A stretch of 64,000 bases of DNA. Origin: JADJYF01 sp965278995 (lineage in GTDB: Bacteria; Pseudomonadota; Gammaproteobacteria; Ga0077536). Position numbers and translations under genes: made by a program. How positions within the stretch are numbered: position 1 is the stretch's first letter; every line of letters starts with the position of its first letter. Under the pieces are notes generated by a model. It searched no databases. It saw only the letters and a program-made list of their open reading frames with translations, and was not told the origin of the DNA. This document shows, in pieces, positions 1-9,280 of the stretch. The DNA is taken from the NCBI GenBank assembly GCA_965278995.1, contig OZ257136.1, positions 5,580,001-5,644,000 on the forward strand. The letters are read 5' to 3'.

Positions 1-1
1 T

Positions 2-901
2 ATTTCAGGTGCGCTCAGTGGCGTCAAGGCAGAGTTCAATCAAGCGTATTTTTTAAACCTGGCCATGCCGGTCATCACCAAAGGTATCGAATTACGGCGC
101 AAGCAGGTTTATGACGACGCGGTACTGCATGGCCAGCGGCTTTCGTACAGTCAGTATGACGTTGAATCTGCGATTAAGGATGCCATCACCTATCACGGAG
201 CATGCAGCATCCAATCAGCTTTCGAGACAGCCGAGGAATCTATCGAAACCGTAGAGAATCCCGGGCTTGAAGCGGCTCACCGCACGATTATTCAGGTCAA
301 CGCCATAAGTCGCGAGATGAATCAGAAAACGGTCGACCTGAAGAGCTATCGAAAAGTGAGGAAGCTTGGCTACCTGGAGGCAGGTAAACCACTACCCGAA
401 GATGGAACCGCAACAAAGCCTACCATGCCGCTCACCGGGATCGTAACGGCAATCGATGCCGTCAGGGTAGCTACGACCACAAGCCAAACGCGCTTCGATA
501 GCGCGCCCAGCCTGAAAGCGATCGAGAATGCAGTCGAAATGCTGGACGCATCACTTGCGAAAGCTAATCTTGCCATGTTGGACAAAGTGAACACCTGCAA
601 GGAAAGCGCAAAGAAGACTACTAACGAATACTATGAAATGCAGGCTGTTCTTGCGGCAGAAGTCACTAACGACGGAAGAAAGCTGAAACAAGCTGAAGTT
701 GACATCAAACGCGATAAGGCAACGGAAGTCCAAACAGTAATCGAATCAGTTGTCGCGCGGTATCAGAACGCATTGGATTTATTGCTCGGAGAGCTACTGG
801 CAGATAAGGTTGACTCAGCTGCACTGAATGTTGCGAATACAAAATTCGAAGAATCCGTTACAGCGATTGGTGGCTGTCTCCCGCCGTCTGCTCCGCAGTA
901 A
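2..901 (+). CDS. Unrecognised helical protein, 5' end cut by window edge
   Basis: The reading frame is open from base 2 to the stop at 899-901, so about 299 residues are visible and the true start may lie left of the window. The first ATG inside (65) has no convincing Shine-Dalgarno, which favours a truncated gene. The protein is hydrophilic and rich in Ala, Lys, Glu and Thr, with long amphipathic helical stretches in its second half and a tail ending GGCLPPSAPQ. I see no catalytic motif, signal peptide or membrane segment in the visible part. Codon use is visibly less G+C-biased at third positions than in the genes that follow, a hint of transfer. I do not recognise the family. Confidence 0.6.
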   Translation: MSGALSGVKAEFNQAYFLNLAMPVITKGIELRRKQVYDDAVLHGQRLSYSQYDVESAIKDAITYHGACSIQSAFETAEESIETVENPGLEAAHRTIIQVNAISREMNQKTVDLKSYRKVRKLGYLEAGKPLPEDGTATKPTMPLTGIVTAIDAVRVATTTSQTRFDSAPSLKAIENAVEMLDASLAKANLAMLDKVNTCKESAKKTTNEYYEMQAVLAAEVTNDGRKLKQAEVDIKRDKATEVQTVIESVVARYQNALDLLLGELLADKVDSAALNVANTKFEESVTAIGGCLPPSAPQ

Positions 902-1140
902 TACCGGTACCTGCTCAACGAATCGGTATCGCCGTGCACTGCTTCGGTGCCCATGCAACGCGATAGCGCAAATCATGGCTCTGAATGGAAGCAACGCTAC
1001 TGGGCTGTGACCAATGTGGTATACAGCACTGACTATCAGGGCCGTGATCGTCCATAGTGCTACCGTCGGCATACGCACGGCCCAGGACCCTGCCGATTTG
1101 GCATACCTGTAGCCTCCGCAGATGGCTGACGGAGGAGCAC

Positions 1141-1977
1141 ATGCAGATACGCGTCGGTTTCGAGATGACTTATTGGTGTCCCCAGCCGACACCGATGATC
1201 CTGGCTCTCAGCATCCATTATTCTCGCGCCTCGGATCTGGTGCGCCCTGATCATCTGATGACGACGCCGTCAGTGCCGCTGATCGCTTATCGCGACCTGT
1301 TCGGTAACTGGTGCAGTCGCGTAGTGGCGCCACAGGGTCGCTTTACGCTCAGTACCGATGCGTTGATCAACGACAGCGGCCTCCCCGATGTCGTCGTTCC
1401 CGGTGCGTTACAGGTCCCGGTGGAACAGCTTCCTGAAACGACGCTGGTCTATCTGCTGGGGAGTCGCTACTGCGAGATCGAAATGCTGTCTGAATTCGCC
1501 TGGAACCGGTTCGGCGCAGGACCGACAGGTTGGCAACGCGTTCAGGCGATCTGCGACTTCGTGCACAACCATATCTTTTTCGGCTACGAGCACGCGCGCT
1601 GTACGCGCACCGCATGGGAAGCCTACAACGAAGGGGTCGGCGTATGCCGCGACTACGCCCATCTCGCCATTGCTCTGTGCCGCAGCCTCAATATTCCAGC
1701 ACGTTACTGCACTGGTTATCTCGGCGATGTGGGCACCGAGCCACCTTACGGGCCGATGGATTTTGCCGCCTGGTTCGAGGTGTTCCTAGGTGACCGCTGG
1801 TATACGTTTGACGCTCGCAACAATACGCCGCGCATCGGGCGTGTTCTGATCGCTCGCGGTCGTGATGCCTGCGATGTGGCGCTGACCAGCACTTTTGGGC
1901 CCAACACGCTGGAGTCCTTCAAGGTCTGGACCGACGAAGTGAGTTTGCCCCCTCCGGGTATGTCGGCGCATTCATAA
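1141..1977 (+). CDS. Transglutaminase-like (COG1305-type) protein lacking the catalytic His
   Basis: The start at 1141 is chosen for the GGAGGAG seven bases upstream; the frame is open further left but without such a site. The 278-residue product has an N-terminal beta region followed by a transglutaminase-like core. The nucleophile region is GVCRDYAHL (Cys169), and the acid is D224 in YTFDARNN. Members of this family normally read DFHAWFE between these two; here it reads DFAAWFE, with Ala209 where His is expected. Fold and family are clear from the aligned blocks, including the downstream PRIGRV segment. Loss of the triad His suggests a non-peptidase or inactive member. No signal peptide, so probably cytoplasmic. 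It stands alone, convergent with phaZ. Confidence 0.85.
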   Translation: MQIRVGFEMTYWCPQPTPMILALSIHYSRASDLVRPDHLMTTPSVPLIAYRDLFGNWCSRVVAPQGRFTLSTDALINDSGLPDVVVPGALQVPVEQLPETTLVYLLGSRYCEIEMLSEFAWNRFGAGPTGWQRVQAICDFVHNHIFFGYEHARCTRTAWEAYNEGVGVCRDYAHLAIALCRSLNIPARYCTGYLGDVGTEPPYGPMDFAAWFEVFLGDRWYTFDARNNTPRIGRVLIARGRDACDVALTSTFGPNTLESFKVWTDEVSLPPPGMSAHS

Positions 1978-2009
1978 ATCCGCCGCCGCATCGCGCCTCG
2001 ACGCTCTGC

Positions 2010-3224
2010 TCAATCGTTGGACAGGATCACATTGCGAACGATGGGATAGATCTGCGAATTCCAACGGCGGCCGCTGAACACACCGTAGTGCCCGACACCG
2101 GCCTGCATGTGGTGCCGTTTGCGGTTCGGCCACAGCCCACTGCAGAGATCCTGTGCTGCCAAGGTCTGGCCGACAGAGCAGATATCGTCCTTCTCGCCTT
2201 CGACCGTCAGCAAGGCGGTTTTGCGTATTGCGCGGGGTTCGACCGGCATGTCGCGGAGCGTAAGCTTACCCAACGGTAAGACATGCTCCTGAAAGATCTT
2301 GCCGACCGTTTCGAGATAAAACTCGGCAGGGAGATCGAGCACGGCAAAATACTCGTCATAAAAATCCTTGGTCGCCACCGCCTGTTCGCGCTTGCCTTCC
2401 GCCAGCGCAGTATAGAGATCGGTATGCGCCTTGAAATGACGATGCAGATTCATCGACATGAAAGCAGTCAGCTGCACGAAGCCGGGGTAGACGCGCCTGC
2501 CGCCACCACGGTGGCGCACCGGTACAGTCGTGATGAGATTGCTCTCGAACCATGTCAGCGGTTTGCTCGTTGCCAGTTCGTTGACTTTGGTCGGATTGAT
2601 GCGGGTATCGATAGGCCCCGCCATCAGGGTCATGCTGCGAGGCTGAGCCGGATTCCCGTTCTGCGCCATCACCGCTACGGCGGCAAGCACTGCAACGCAG
2701 GGCTGACAGACACCGATGATGTGCGCACCCGGCCCGAGTTCTTCGAGAAAGCGGACGATGTGATCGACATACTCATCGAGCCCGAAACGGCCGTCGGTCA
2801 GACTGACGTCGCGCGCGTTATGCCAGTCGGTAATGTAGACATCGTGATCGGGAATAAGTGTGCGCACCGTATCGCGAAGCAACGTGGCGAAGTGGCCGGA
2901 CAGTGGCGCGACCAGCAGCACACGTGGCTGTGGAATATCGCGGTCTTTCGCAAAATGCAGCAGTGTGCCGAAAGGCGCAACCAGAGTTGCTTCCTCGCGG
3001 ACGCCAACCTCCTGCGTTCCGACCTGGATGCGGTCGATTCCAAAGGGTGGCCGCACGTGCGACAACGTTGCGCGCGTCAGCATCTCGCACGATGCCATTG
3101 CGTAGCGTGCAAACACATTGCTGCCCGCAATCGGCGCACCATCGAACAGGGTCATAGCCGTTTTGGCCAGCGTGCGTAGCGGCAGCAGAAAATCTGCTTG
3201 CATCTGATAGGCGTGATAAATCAT
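2010..3224 (-). CDS. phaZ: Intracellular polyhydroxyalkanoate depolymerase
   Basis: This 404-residue alpha/beta hydrolase degrades stored poly-3-hydroxybutyrate granules in the cytoplasm. The N-terminus (MIYHAYQMQADFLLPLR) and length match the intracellular PhaZ family (COG4553). The nucleophile elbow is GVCQPC (171-176) with Cys instead of Ser at 173, the hallmark of this family. The C-terminal GVGHYGVFSGRRW carries the expected catalytic His, and the Asp is probably in VEGEKDD. There is no signal peptide, which agrees with an intracellular role. No phaC or phasin gene lies nearby. It is convergent with the transglutaminase gene and divergent from the GST gene across 236 bp. Start context is weak but matches the family N-terminus. 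Confidence 0.93.
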   Translation of the reverse strand: MIYHAYQMQADFLLPLRTLAKTAMTLFDGAPIAGSNVFARYAMASCEMLTRATLSHVRPPFGIDRIQVGTQEVGVREEATLVAPFGTLLHFAKDRDIPQPRVLLVAPLSGHFATLLRDTVRTLIPDHDVYITDWHNARDVSLTDGRFGLDEYVDHIVRFLEELGPGAHIIGVCQPCVAVLAAVAVMAQNGNPAQPRSMTLMAGPIDTRINPTKVNELATSKPLTWFESNLITTVPVRHRGGGRRVYPGFVQLTAFMSMNLHRHFKAHTDLYTALAEGKREQAVATKDFYDEYFAVLDLPAEFYLETVGKIFQEHVLPLGKLTLRDMPVEPRAIRKTALLTVEGEKDDICSVGQTLAAQDLCSGLWPNRKRHHMQAGVGHYGVFSGRRWNSQIYPIVRNVILSND

Positions 3225-3460
3225 GCGAGGTCTATAGCTTCCGTCCGGTGCCAGGCAAATTCCAGCAACGCAGTCAGACGCGCCGGAGAAGGCAAAGCGT
3301 GTTTAGGACCCTGGTCCGTAAGTGCGCGCAACGGGACTTTTGCTGATCCCGTCCGCGCTCGTTATCATCAGTGGAAGATAACATTAAATCCACGCGTACC
3401 GGTTTCGAGTTCGAAATACCTCGAACAGAGCGCCGGCGCTGAACCGAAGAAGGCAACACC

Positions 3461-4114
3461 ATGGCCGAGACAACGCTCACGCTCAGCAGCAAGAACTATT
3501 CGTCGTGGTCTCTCCGCGGCTGGCTGCTGTGCCGAATGGCAGGTCTTACTTTCGTGGAAAAAGCACTGCCAAGTGACGATCCGTCGACGCGTGCTGAATT
3601 GTTGCTGCTCTCGCCATCGTTTCTAGTCCCTTGTTTGCGCCATGACGGTGCAACAATCTGGGACACGCTCGCTATTGGGGAGTATCTGAACGAAATTGCG
3701 CCCGATGCCGGATTATTGCCGGTAGAGCGAATTGCGCGCGCGCATTGCCGCTCGGTCTGTGGTGAGATGCATTCGGGCTTCAGCAATCTGCGTTCGGCGC
3801 TGCCGATGAACCTCAAAGCGCATCACCCGAAATTCAAGATCTGGGCCGGCGCTCAGGCGGATATCGATCGCGTCACCGCGATCTGGGCCGACTGTCTGTC
3901 AACCTATGGCGGACCTTATCTTTTTGGTCAGCTATCGATGGCTGACGCGATGTACGCACCGGTATGTGCGCGTTTTCGCACCTATGATGTCGCCCTCGAC
4001 AAAGCCTGCGAAGACTACCGCGAGCGGATCCTGGCACTGCCCCAGATGAGCGAATGGATAGCGGCAGCCAAATCCGAACCCGATGAAGTCGAAGAGCTCG
4101 ACGCGGAATTCTGA
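3461..4114 (+). CDS. Glutathione S-transferase family protein
   Basis: A 217-residue cytosolic GST. The N-terminal thioredoxin-like domain has NYSSWSLRGWLL, where Ser/Tyr near residues 11-17 would activate glutathione, followed by VPCLRHDG and the ATIWDTLAIGEYL segment that binds the gamma-glutamyl moiety. The C-terminal helical domain follows from about residue 90, including the N-capping region GQLSMADAMYAPV. A weak GAAGG lies upstream. In the 236-bp upstream region I see the 22-bp interrupted palindrome GTTATC-N10-GATAAC at 3361-3382, a possible operator. The substrate is unknown; such GSTs commonly detoxify electrophiles or act in aromatic catabolism. Confidence 0.9.
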   Translation: MAETTLTLSSKNYSSWSLRGWLLCRMAGLTFVEKALPSDDPSTRAELLLLSPSFLVPCLRHDGATIWDTLAIGEYLNEIAPDAGLLPVERIARAHCRSVCGEMHSGFSNLRSALPMNLKAHHPKFKIWAGAQADIDRVTAIWADCLSTYGGPYLFGQLSMADAMYAPVCARFRTYDVALDKACEDYRERILALPQMSEWIAAAKSEPDEVEELDAEF

Positions 4115-4170
4115 TACCGGCACGCGATTGCTGAAAAACATAGCGAGCGAAGGCAGGACAAGGCGCACGA

Positions 4171-4217
4171 GCGCGCAAAACCGGAGTTCACACCGAGTCA
4201 AAGAGGATTTTGCGCGC
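4171..4217. repeat. Hairpin-forming intergenic element between convergent genes
   Basis: Perfect 10-bp arms GCGCGCAAAA (4171-4180) and TTTTGCGCGC (4208-4217) enclose a 27-nt loop in the gap between the GST gene and the convergent oxidoreductase gene. The whole interval 4127-4230 has the look of the dispersed palindromic intergenic repeats of gammaproteobacteria (a GGCGCACGAGCGC core followed by CCGGAGTT). It may act as a bidirectional terminator, although it lacks a long T tract on the plus strand. Copy number cannot be judged from one window. Confidence 0.4.
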
Positions 4218-4230
4218 GCGTCCAACGCGG

Positions 4231-7200
4231 TCATGCCGAGCGCAGTAGTTTCTCACTGGCCGGCAGCACGATATCCAGGCTGGTATACCCGAGCGTTTGT
4301 TCGAGCGCCTGCCAGCGCGGCAGCTGCGTGCGCAGCGCCGCCATCTTGACGTGGCCGTATCCGCGTATGCCGATCGCAATCTGTGCGAGTTCGACGACCT
4401 TGGCGTAGTTCTCCGGCGTCAGATTGCGCATGGCCGCGGTGAGTGAAGCACGGTAAGTCTCGCCAAGACGGCGTTCGAGTTTTCTTTCGGCGCTGTAGCC
4501 GAAGAGGTCGAGCGCCGTACCGCGCAGAAATTTCATGTGTTGCAATGCGCCCAGCAGGGGCATGAGCCACGGCCCGAACTCGCGTTTGCGCGGTCGTCCA
4601 TGCGCGTCATCGCCACTGAGAATGGGCGGGGCCATGCTATAGCTGAGCCGTACCGCATTCGGGAATGCCTGCGCCAGTTCGGCTTTGAACGTCGGGCTGG
4701 CGTGCAGACGCGCGACTTCGTATTCGTCCTTGTAAGTAAGTAACTTGTGGTAGCCGGTAGCGACTGCACGCGTCAGCGTGTAGTCGGGGCCGTAGGCGGA
4801 ATCCTGCTGGCGGACGCTCGCGACAAAGTCGAGGAATCGTCTCGCATACGTGCGGCTCTGGTACTGGCGCAGATGTTCGGCCAGGCGTTCGATGATCCCA
4901 TCCAGTTCAACTACCGGATCAGCAGCCAGATGAGAAGCACTTGTCGGCTTACCGTTATCAGCAGACGCAGGCGGAGCTGTGGTGGAGGTTACCGCGGCCT
5001 GACGTCCGCACAGGAAAGCGCGTTGATTCTCGGCCACTGCAACAGCGTTCAGTTCAATCGCGCGATTGATGGCTTCCTCGCTCAGCGGAATGTGTCCGAG
5101 CTGAAATGCATAGCCAAGCAGGAGCAGATTACCGGTTTGCGGGTTGCCGAGGAGACTGTCGGCCAGTGCGGTGCTGTCGATAGCACTGTAACGATCGCCG
5201 ACGACTGTTCGCAGCAGTGCTTCGAGTTCCACGCGCGGAAAGCGCCAATCGGGATCCTGGGCGAACGTGCCGGTCGGTTGCTCGAACGTATTGACCACCG
5301 CACTGCTGCGATCGACATGCGTTCGCGCAATGACTTCGGGATCGCCAGCGGTGATCAGGTCGTAAGCGAGCAGCAGATCCGTTTCGCCGGCGGCAATGCG
5401 TTGCCCGCGCAGTTCAGCTGGATCGCGGGCAATGCGGATATGCGACATCACGGCGCCGTTTTTCTGTGACATGCCGGTCATGTCGAGCACGCTGATGGCT
5501 TTGCCCTCGAGGTGGGCGGCCATGCCGAGCAATGCGCCGACAGTGATGACACCGCTACCGCCGACGCCGGTGATCAGAATGTTGAAGGGCCTGTCGGGCA
5601 GCGCGGTCTGTACGGCCGGCAAAACGACTGGTGTCGCTGCCGATTTGTTCTTGGCGTCGGCCTCCCGCCTCGCCGCTGCCGGCACTTTAGCCACCGGTAA
5701 TTCCTCGACGATCACGAAACTCGGGCAGAACCCTTCCAGGCACGAGAGATCGTTGTTGCAGGCATCCTGATCGATGGCGCGTTTGCGGCCGAGCGGTGTC
5801 TCCAGCGGTATCAGAGCTGTGCAGTTGGAAGCTACACCGCAATCGCCGCAGCCTTCGCATACGGCCGCATTGATGTATGCGCGCCGTGTCGCGACCGGGA
5901 ACTCACCGTGCTTGCGCCGGCGGCGTTTTTCGGCGGCGCAGGTCTGATCATAAATAAGCACGCTGACGCCGCTGACTTCGCGCAGAGTTCTCTGCACGGC
6001 ATCGAGTTCAGTCCGCGGATGGACAGTGCACGGCGCGGGGAGTCGGGAATTGGTCCGATGCGGCGCTGGATCTTCGGCAACGATGGCGATGCGCTTCACG
6101 CCCTCAGCGGCGAGTTGGCTGGCAATGTCAGCGACCGAGAGCGGCCCGTCTATTGGTTGACCACCGGTCATCGCCACGGCGTCGTTGAACAGGATTTTGT
6201 AGGTGATGTTGACACCGGCGGCGACTGCGGCACGGATAGCGAGGCTGCCCGAGTGGTAGTAGGTGCCGTCGCCGAGATTGGCAAAGACATGATTCAGGGT
6301 CGAGAACGGCGCCTGACCTATCCAGGTCGCGCCTTCTCCGCCCATCTGCGTCATGGTGCGGTTTGATTCCGGAAAGATGGCCGTCGCCATGACATGACAG
6401 CCGATCCCGGCCAGCGCCAGGCTGCCCTCAGGCGTACGCGTCGAGCGATTGTGCGGGCAACCCGAACAGTAGTAAGCCGGGCGCGGTGGCGGCTCGAATG
6501 CGAGTTTCTGTGCGGCTTCTTTTGCTTCGAGAAAATGCAGGCGTGCCGTAATGGCATCGCTCTGATAAAAACGTTTGATGCGGTTGGCGAGCACGCGAGC
6601 GATTTGCGCAATCGAGAAATCACCTTTGGCCGGCAGCAGCCAGTTGCCGCGCGGTGCAACCCATTCGCCGAGTTCGTCGAACTTGCCGATCACGCGCGGT
6701 CGCACGTCGTCGCGCCAGTTGTAGAGCTGCTCCTTCAACTGATATTCGATCATCTGGCGTTTTTCTTCGACCACGACGATTTCTTCGAGCCCATCTGCGA
6801 ACTCGCGGATGCTATCCGGTTCAAGTGGCCATGGCATCGAGACCTTGAACAGACGCAGACCGATGCGCCCGGCCTCTCGTTCGTCAATGCCAAGCTGGTC
6901 GAGCGCCTCGACCACGTCGACATAGGATTTTCCCGAAGCGACAACGCCGAGACGTGCCGGGTGCGAATCCCACACGATGTGATTCAGATGATTGGCGCGG
7001 GCGTAGGCCATTGCTGCATAGATTTTGTAATCCTGCATCAGCGCTTCCTGGGCGCGGGCCTGGCGGCCGAGCGTCGCTTGCGACAGGCGCGCATTCAAGC
7101 CGCCGTCCGGCAGATTGGGATAGTCGGGCACCATCGTCGTCACCAGAAACGGGTCGGCGCTGATACTGGCCGATGATTCCACCGTATCGGCGAGCGCCTT

Positions 7201-7803
7201 GAATCCGACGGCACAGCCGGAGAAACGCGACATGGCCCAACCATGCAGGCCAAGCGTTAGATATTCGTGCAAGTCACACGGATACAGCAGCGGGATCATC
7301 GCGGCTGCGAACTGATGATCGCTCTGGTGCGGTAAGGTAGATGAATACGCGCCATGATCATCGCCGGCAACCAACAGTACCCCGCCGTGACGCGATGTCC
7401 CGGCATGATTCATGTGCTTGAAGACATCGCCACAGCGATCGACACCCGGTCCTTTGCCGTACCACAGCGCGAACACACCGTCATAGCGCGCCGGCCCTAG
7501 CAGGTCGACCTGCTGCGTACCCCACACCGCGGTCGCCGCCAGCTCTTCATTGACGGCTGGCCAGAATTTGATGTTGTGACGGTTGAGATGCGGTGCTGCT
7601 TTCCACGCCGCTTTGTCGAGACCACCGAGAGGCGAACCGCGATAGCCGGAAATGAAGCCGGCGGTGTTCAGACCCGCAGCGGTATCACGCAGGTGCTGCA
7701 GTATCGGCAGGCGGATGAGGGCCTGCACGCCACTTAGAAAAATTCGCCCGGAAGTCGCGACATACTTGTCGTCGAGCTGGACGTGCTGATCGATAACCGT
7801 CAT
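4231..7803 (-). CDS. Indolepyruvate ferredoxin oxidoreductase family protein (fused single chain)
   Basis: This 1190-residue enzyme oxidatively decarboxylates aryl or branched 2-oxo acids to acyl-CoA, using TPP and Fe-S centres. The N-terminal pyrimidine-binding region begins with GYRGSPLGGLDKAAW (about 54-68). The TPP-binding half contains YYCSGCPHNRST and GEGATWIGQAPF. A Cys cluster CEGCGDCGVASNC near residue 650 is the reduced ferredoxin-like part typical of these aerobic fusions. A gamma domain starts at ITGVGGSGVITVGALLG (about 740), and the C-terminal part is the extension of unknown role found in the proteobacterial form. Archaeal enzymes split these functions over iorA and iorB. A likely role is aromatic amino acid catabolism. 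The gene is a single-gene unit. Confidence 0.92.
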   Translation of the reverse strand: MTVIDQHVQLDDKYVATSGRIFLSGVQALIRLPILQHLRDTAAGLNTAGFISGYRGSPLGGLDKAAWKAAPHLNRHNIKFWPAVNEELAATAVWGTQQVDLLGPARYDGVFALWYGKGPGVDRCGDVFKHMNHAGTSRHGGVLLVAGDDHGAYSSTLPHQSDHQFAAAMIPLLYPCDLHEYLTLGLHGWAMSRFSGCAVGFKALADTVESSASISADPFLVTTMVPDYPNLPDGGLNARLSQATLGRQARAQEALMQDYKIYAAMAYARANHLNHIVWDSHPARLGVVASGKSYVDVVEALDQLGIDEREAGRIGLRLFKVSMPWPLEPDSIREFADGLEEIVVVEEKRQMIEYQLKEQLYNWRDDVRPRVIGKFDELGEWVAPRGNWLLPAKGDFSIAQIARVLANRIKRFYQSDAITARLHFLEAKEAAQKLAFEPPPRPAYYCSGCPHNRSTRTPEGSLALAGIGCHVMATAIFPESNRTMTQMGGEGATWIGQAPFSTLNHVFANLGDGTYYHSGSLAIRAAVAAGVNITYKILFNDAVAMTGGQPIDGPLSVADIASQLAAEGVKRIAIVAEDPAPHRTNSRLPAPCTVHPRTELDAVQRTLREVSGVSVLIYDQTCAAEKRRRRKHGEFPVATRRAYINAAVCEGCGDCGVASNCTALIPLETPLGRKRAIDQDACNNDLSCLEGFCPSFVIVEELPVAKVPAAARREADAKNKSAATPVVLPAVQTALPDRPFNILITGVGGSGVITVGALLGMAAHLEGKAISVLDMTGMSQKNGAVMSHIRIARDPAELRGQRIAAGETDLLLAYDLITAGDPEVIARTHVDRSSAVVNTFEQPTGTFAQDPDWRFPRVELEALLRTVVGDRYSAIDSTALADSLLGNPQTGNLLLLGYAFQLGHIPLSEEAINRAIELNAVAVAENQRAFLCGRQAAVTSTTAPPASADNGKPTSASHLAADPVVELDGIIERLAEHLRQYQSRTYARRFLDFVASVRQQDSAYGPDYTLTRAVATGYHKLLTYKDEYEVARLHASPTFKAELAQAFPNAVRLSYSMAPPILSGDDAHGRPRKREFGPWLMPLLGALQHMKFLRGTALDLFGYSAERKLERRLGETYRASLTAAMRNLTPENYAKVVELAQIAIGIRGYGHVKMAALRTQLPRWQALEQTLGYTSLDIVLPASEKLLRSA

Positions 7804-8198
7804 GGGTGCTGCTCCAAAATCGTGTCTTGGTTTGATGCCGCAGCGAAGGCCTGTTCTGCCTGCTTTGGCGTGAGCGGGCGAGCGCTCGGGTGGGAGCCGC
7901 TACGTCCGCCGGGCACTACCGCGCGGGGTAACGCGCGCGTGCCGACTCGTCATGTGCCAGATCGAAAAGTGATGTAGATGCTCAGACTGCGCGGATAACA
8001 CCTCCAGCGGGGCGTCAAATGAACGGCAGCAACGCGGCTGCGCGGCAAAGGTAGCGCAATTTGACCTGTCCGGACAAGATCGCGGATGGGGACTACAAGG
8101 TCTAGAACCTGCAGCGCGCCACCGCCAAGGCCTCATTCGCCGACGATTGGCACAAGTGGAACAACGGATGGCGCACTGCGCGCGCAGGACCCTGGTCC
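7804..8198. other. 395-bp intergenic gap, no gene seen
   Basis: This gap separates two minus-strand genes. It contains no ORF with a ribosome-binding site and plausible codon use, no terminator with a T tract and no recognisable RNA. The only pattern is a 12-bp palindrome, GGACCCTGGTCC (8187-8198), abutting the stop codon of the downstream gene. The identical 12-mer also occurs at 3306-3317, upstream of phaZ. Confidence 0.5.
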
Positions 8199-9203
8199 TT
8201 AGACCCGCCCCGCTGCCCGCAGGCGTTGATAGGTATCGTAGAACCAGCCTTCCTGGTTTTCACCGTAGCCGATGCGCCCGTCCGAGTTGACGTAGCGGCA
8301 CAACAGGTTCGGTACGCCGACACAACCGTATGGCTCCCACAGTCCAGATGCTATCGGTGCACCGACATAGCGATGTTCGGTTCCGCGGATATCTTTCGCC
8401 GTAATCTCGTAGTGCGCGCCCCACACGCCGTCGCGCTCGACCGTAATGTGGGCATCGGTGCAGCCGTAGACAGTTCCCCGATCGAGGATGAAGCCGTGGG
8501 CGAAGCTGTGCTGCGCGTCGCGCGCGCCGTCGTAGCACATCGACCAGATACTGTGGAAGGCGTAGTCCGCGCCAAAGATCGCATGCAGCCAGGCCATCGG
8601 CTGCAGGCCAATCTCAGGGCGCACGCCCCAACTCCGATCCATGCAATCGATCGTGTCGATAGTGTAGGCCTTGCCCCGAACAGTGAGCTTACCCGTGATG
8701 CGGCAGAGCTGATCGTAGTGACCACCATAGGCCGCGCCATAGCCGGAATGCGAAGAGCGATCGTCGTAGGTCTTGCGCGCCATCGGATCCATGTCGGGAT
8801 CGTGAATGTCGTAAGCCGGCATGATGGCTTCAGCGCTCAAATCGAAATGCGTATCGTCGACGCCCCGATAGGCAACTGCATAGCGCTCCGGCCCTTCGCG
8901 CAGATCGGCAGAGAGTCCGGTCGGCAGGATGAACTGTCGGAAATCCGCTGGCAGCGGGACCTGGGTCTGATTGTCGGTGTACAGGGCATCCCAGCGACTG
9001 CGCGACAGGCCCTGAAAAATCTTCACATCGCTGGTGATGACGCCGACGCCGGGTCGCGCCATCAGGTAGGCGCTGCCGAACAGTGCGAGTTCAGGGACAG
9101 CGAAGGGAATGAACAGCGTTTCAGCCCAGGTATGACGCGTGTTCTGCTCAGTCAGCGTAGCCATCGCCTCGGGGTGATAGCTCATGTCCTTGTGCGTGAT
9201 CAT
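8199..9203 (-). CDS. Unrecognised 334-residue protein, possibly AttH/CrtC lipocalin-like
   Basis: The ATG at 9203 is preferred because AGGGA lies eight bases upstream; the frame continues to a TTG at 9221. The product is soluble, rich in Trp, Tyr, His and Asp, with no signal peptide. Features include RPGVGVITSDVKIFQG near residue 45, a His/Tyr-rich SSHSGYGAAYGGHYDQLCR segment, DTIDCMDRSWGVRPE and FGADYAFHSIWSMCYDG. The DRSWG...P pattern with many beta strands recalls the lipocalin-type AttH/hydroxyneurosporene-synthase fold, often found beside catabolic genes, but I cannot assign a function. It sits 77 bp downstream of the PEP-CTERM gene on the same strand. Confidence 0.8.
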   Translation of the reverse strand: MITHKDMSYHPEAMATLTEQNTRHTWAETLFIPFAVPELALFGSAYLMARPGVGVITSDVKIFQGLSRSRWDALYTDNQTQVPLPADFRQFILPTGLSADLREGPERYAVAYRGVDDTHFDLSAEAIMPAYDIHDPDMDPMARKTYDDRSSHSGYGAAYGGHYDQLCRITGKLTVRGKAYTIDTIDCMDRSWGVRPEIGLQPMAWLHAIFGADYAFHSIWSMCYDGARDAQHSFAHGFILDRGTVYGCTDAHITVERDGVWGAHYEITAKDIRGTEHRYVGAPIASGLWEPYGCVGVPNLLCRYVNSDGRIGYGENQEGWFYDTYQRLRAAGRV

Positions 9204-9280
9204 GAATGCGTCCCTGCACAAGTCGCTCAGGGCAGCGCTTGAGCTGCCCTGAGCAAGCGAACCAGGTGATCAGGCCTGCG

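Noticed and set aside
2283..3179. 298-residue plus-strand ORF
   Set aside because: Antisense shadow of phaZ, where the minus-strand frame has family motifs.
3306..8198. Identical 12-bp palindrome GGACCCTGGTCC at 3306-3317 and 8187-8198
   Set aside because: Two copies of a short GC-rich palindrome in 64 kb are weak evidence; positions relative to genes differ (one upstream, one at a 3' end).
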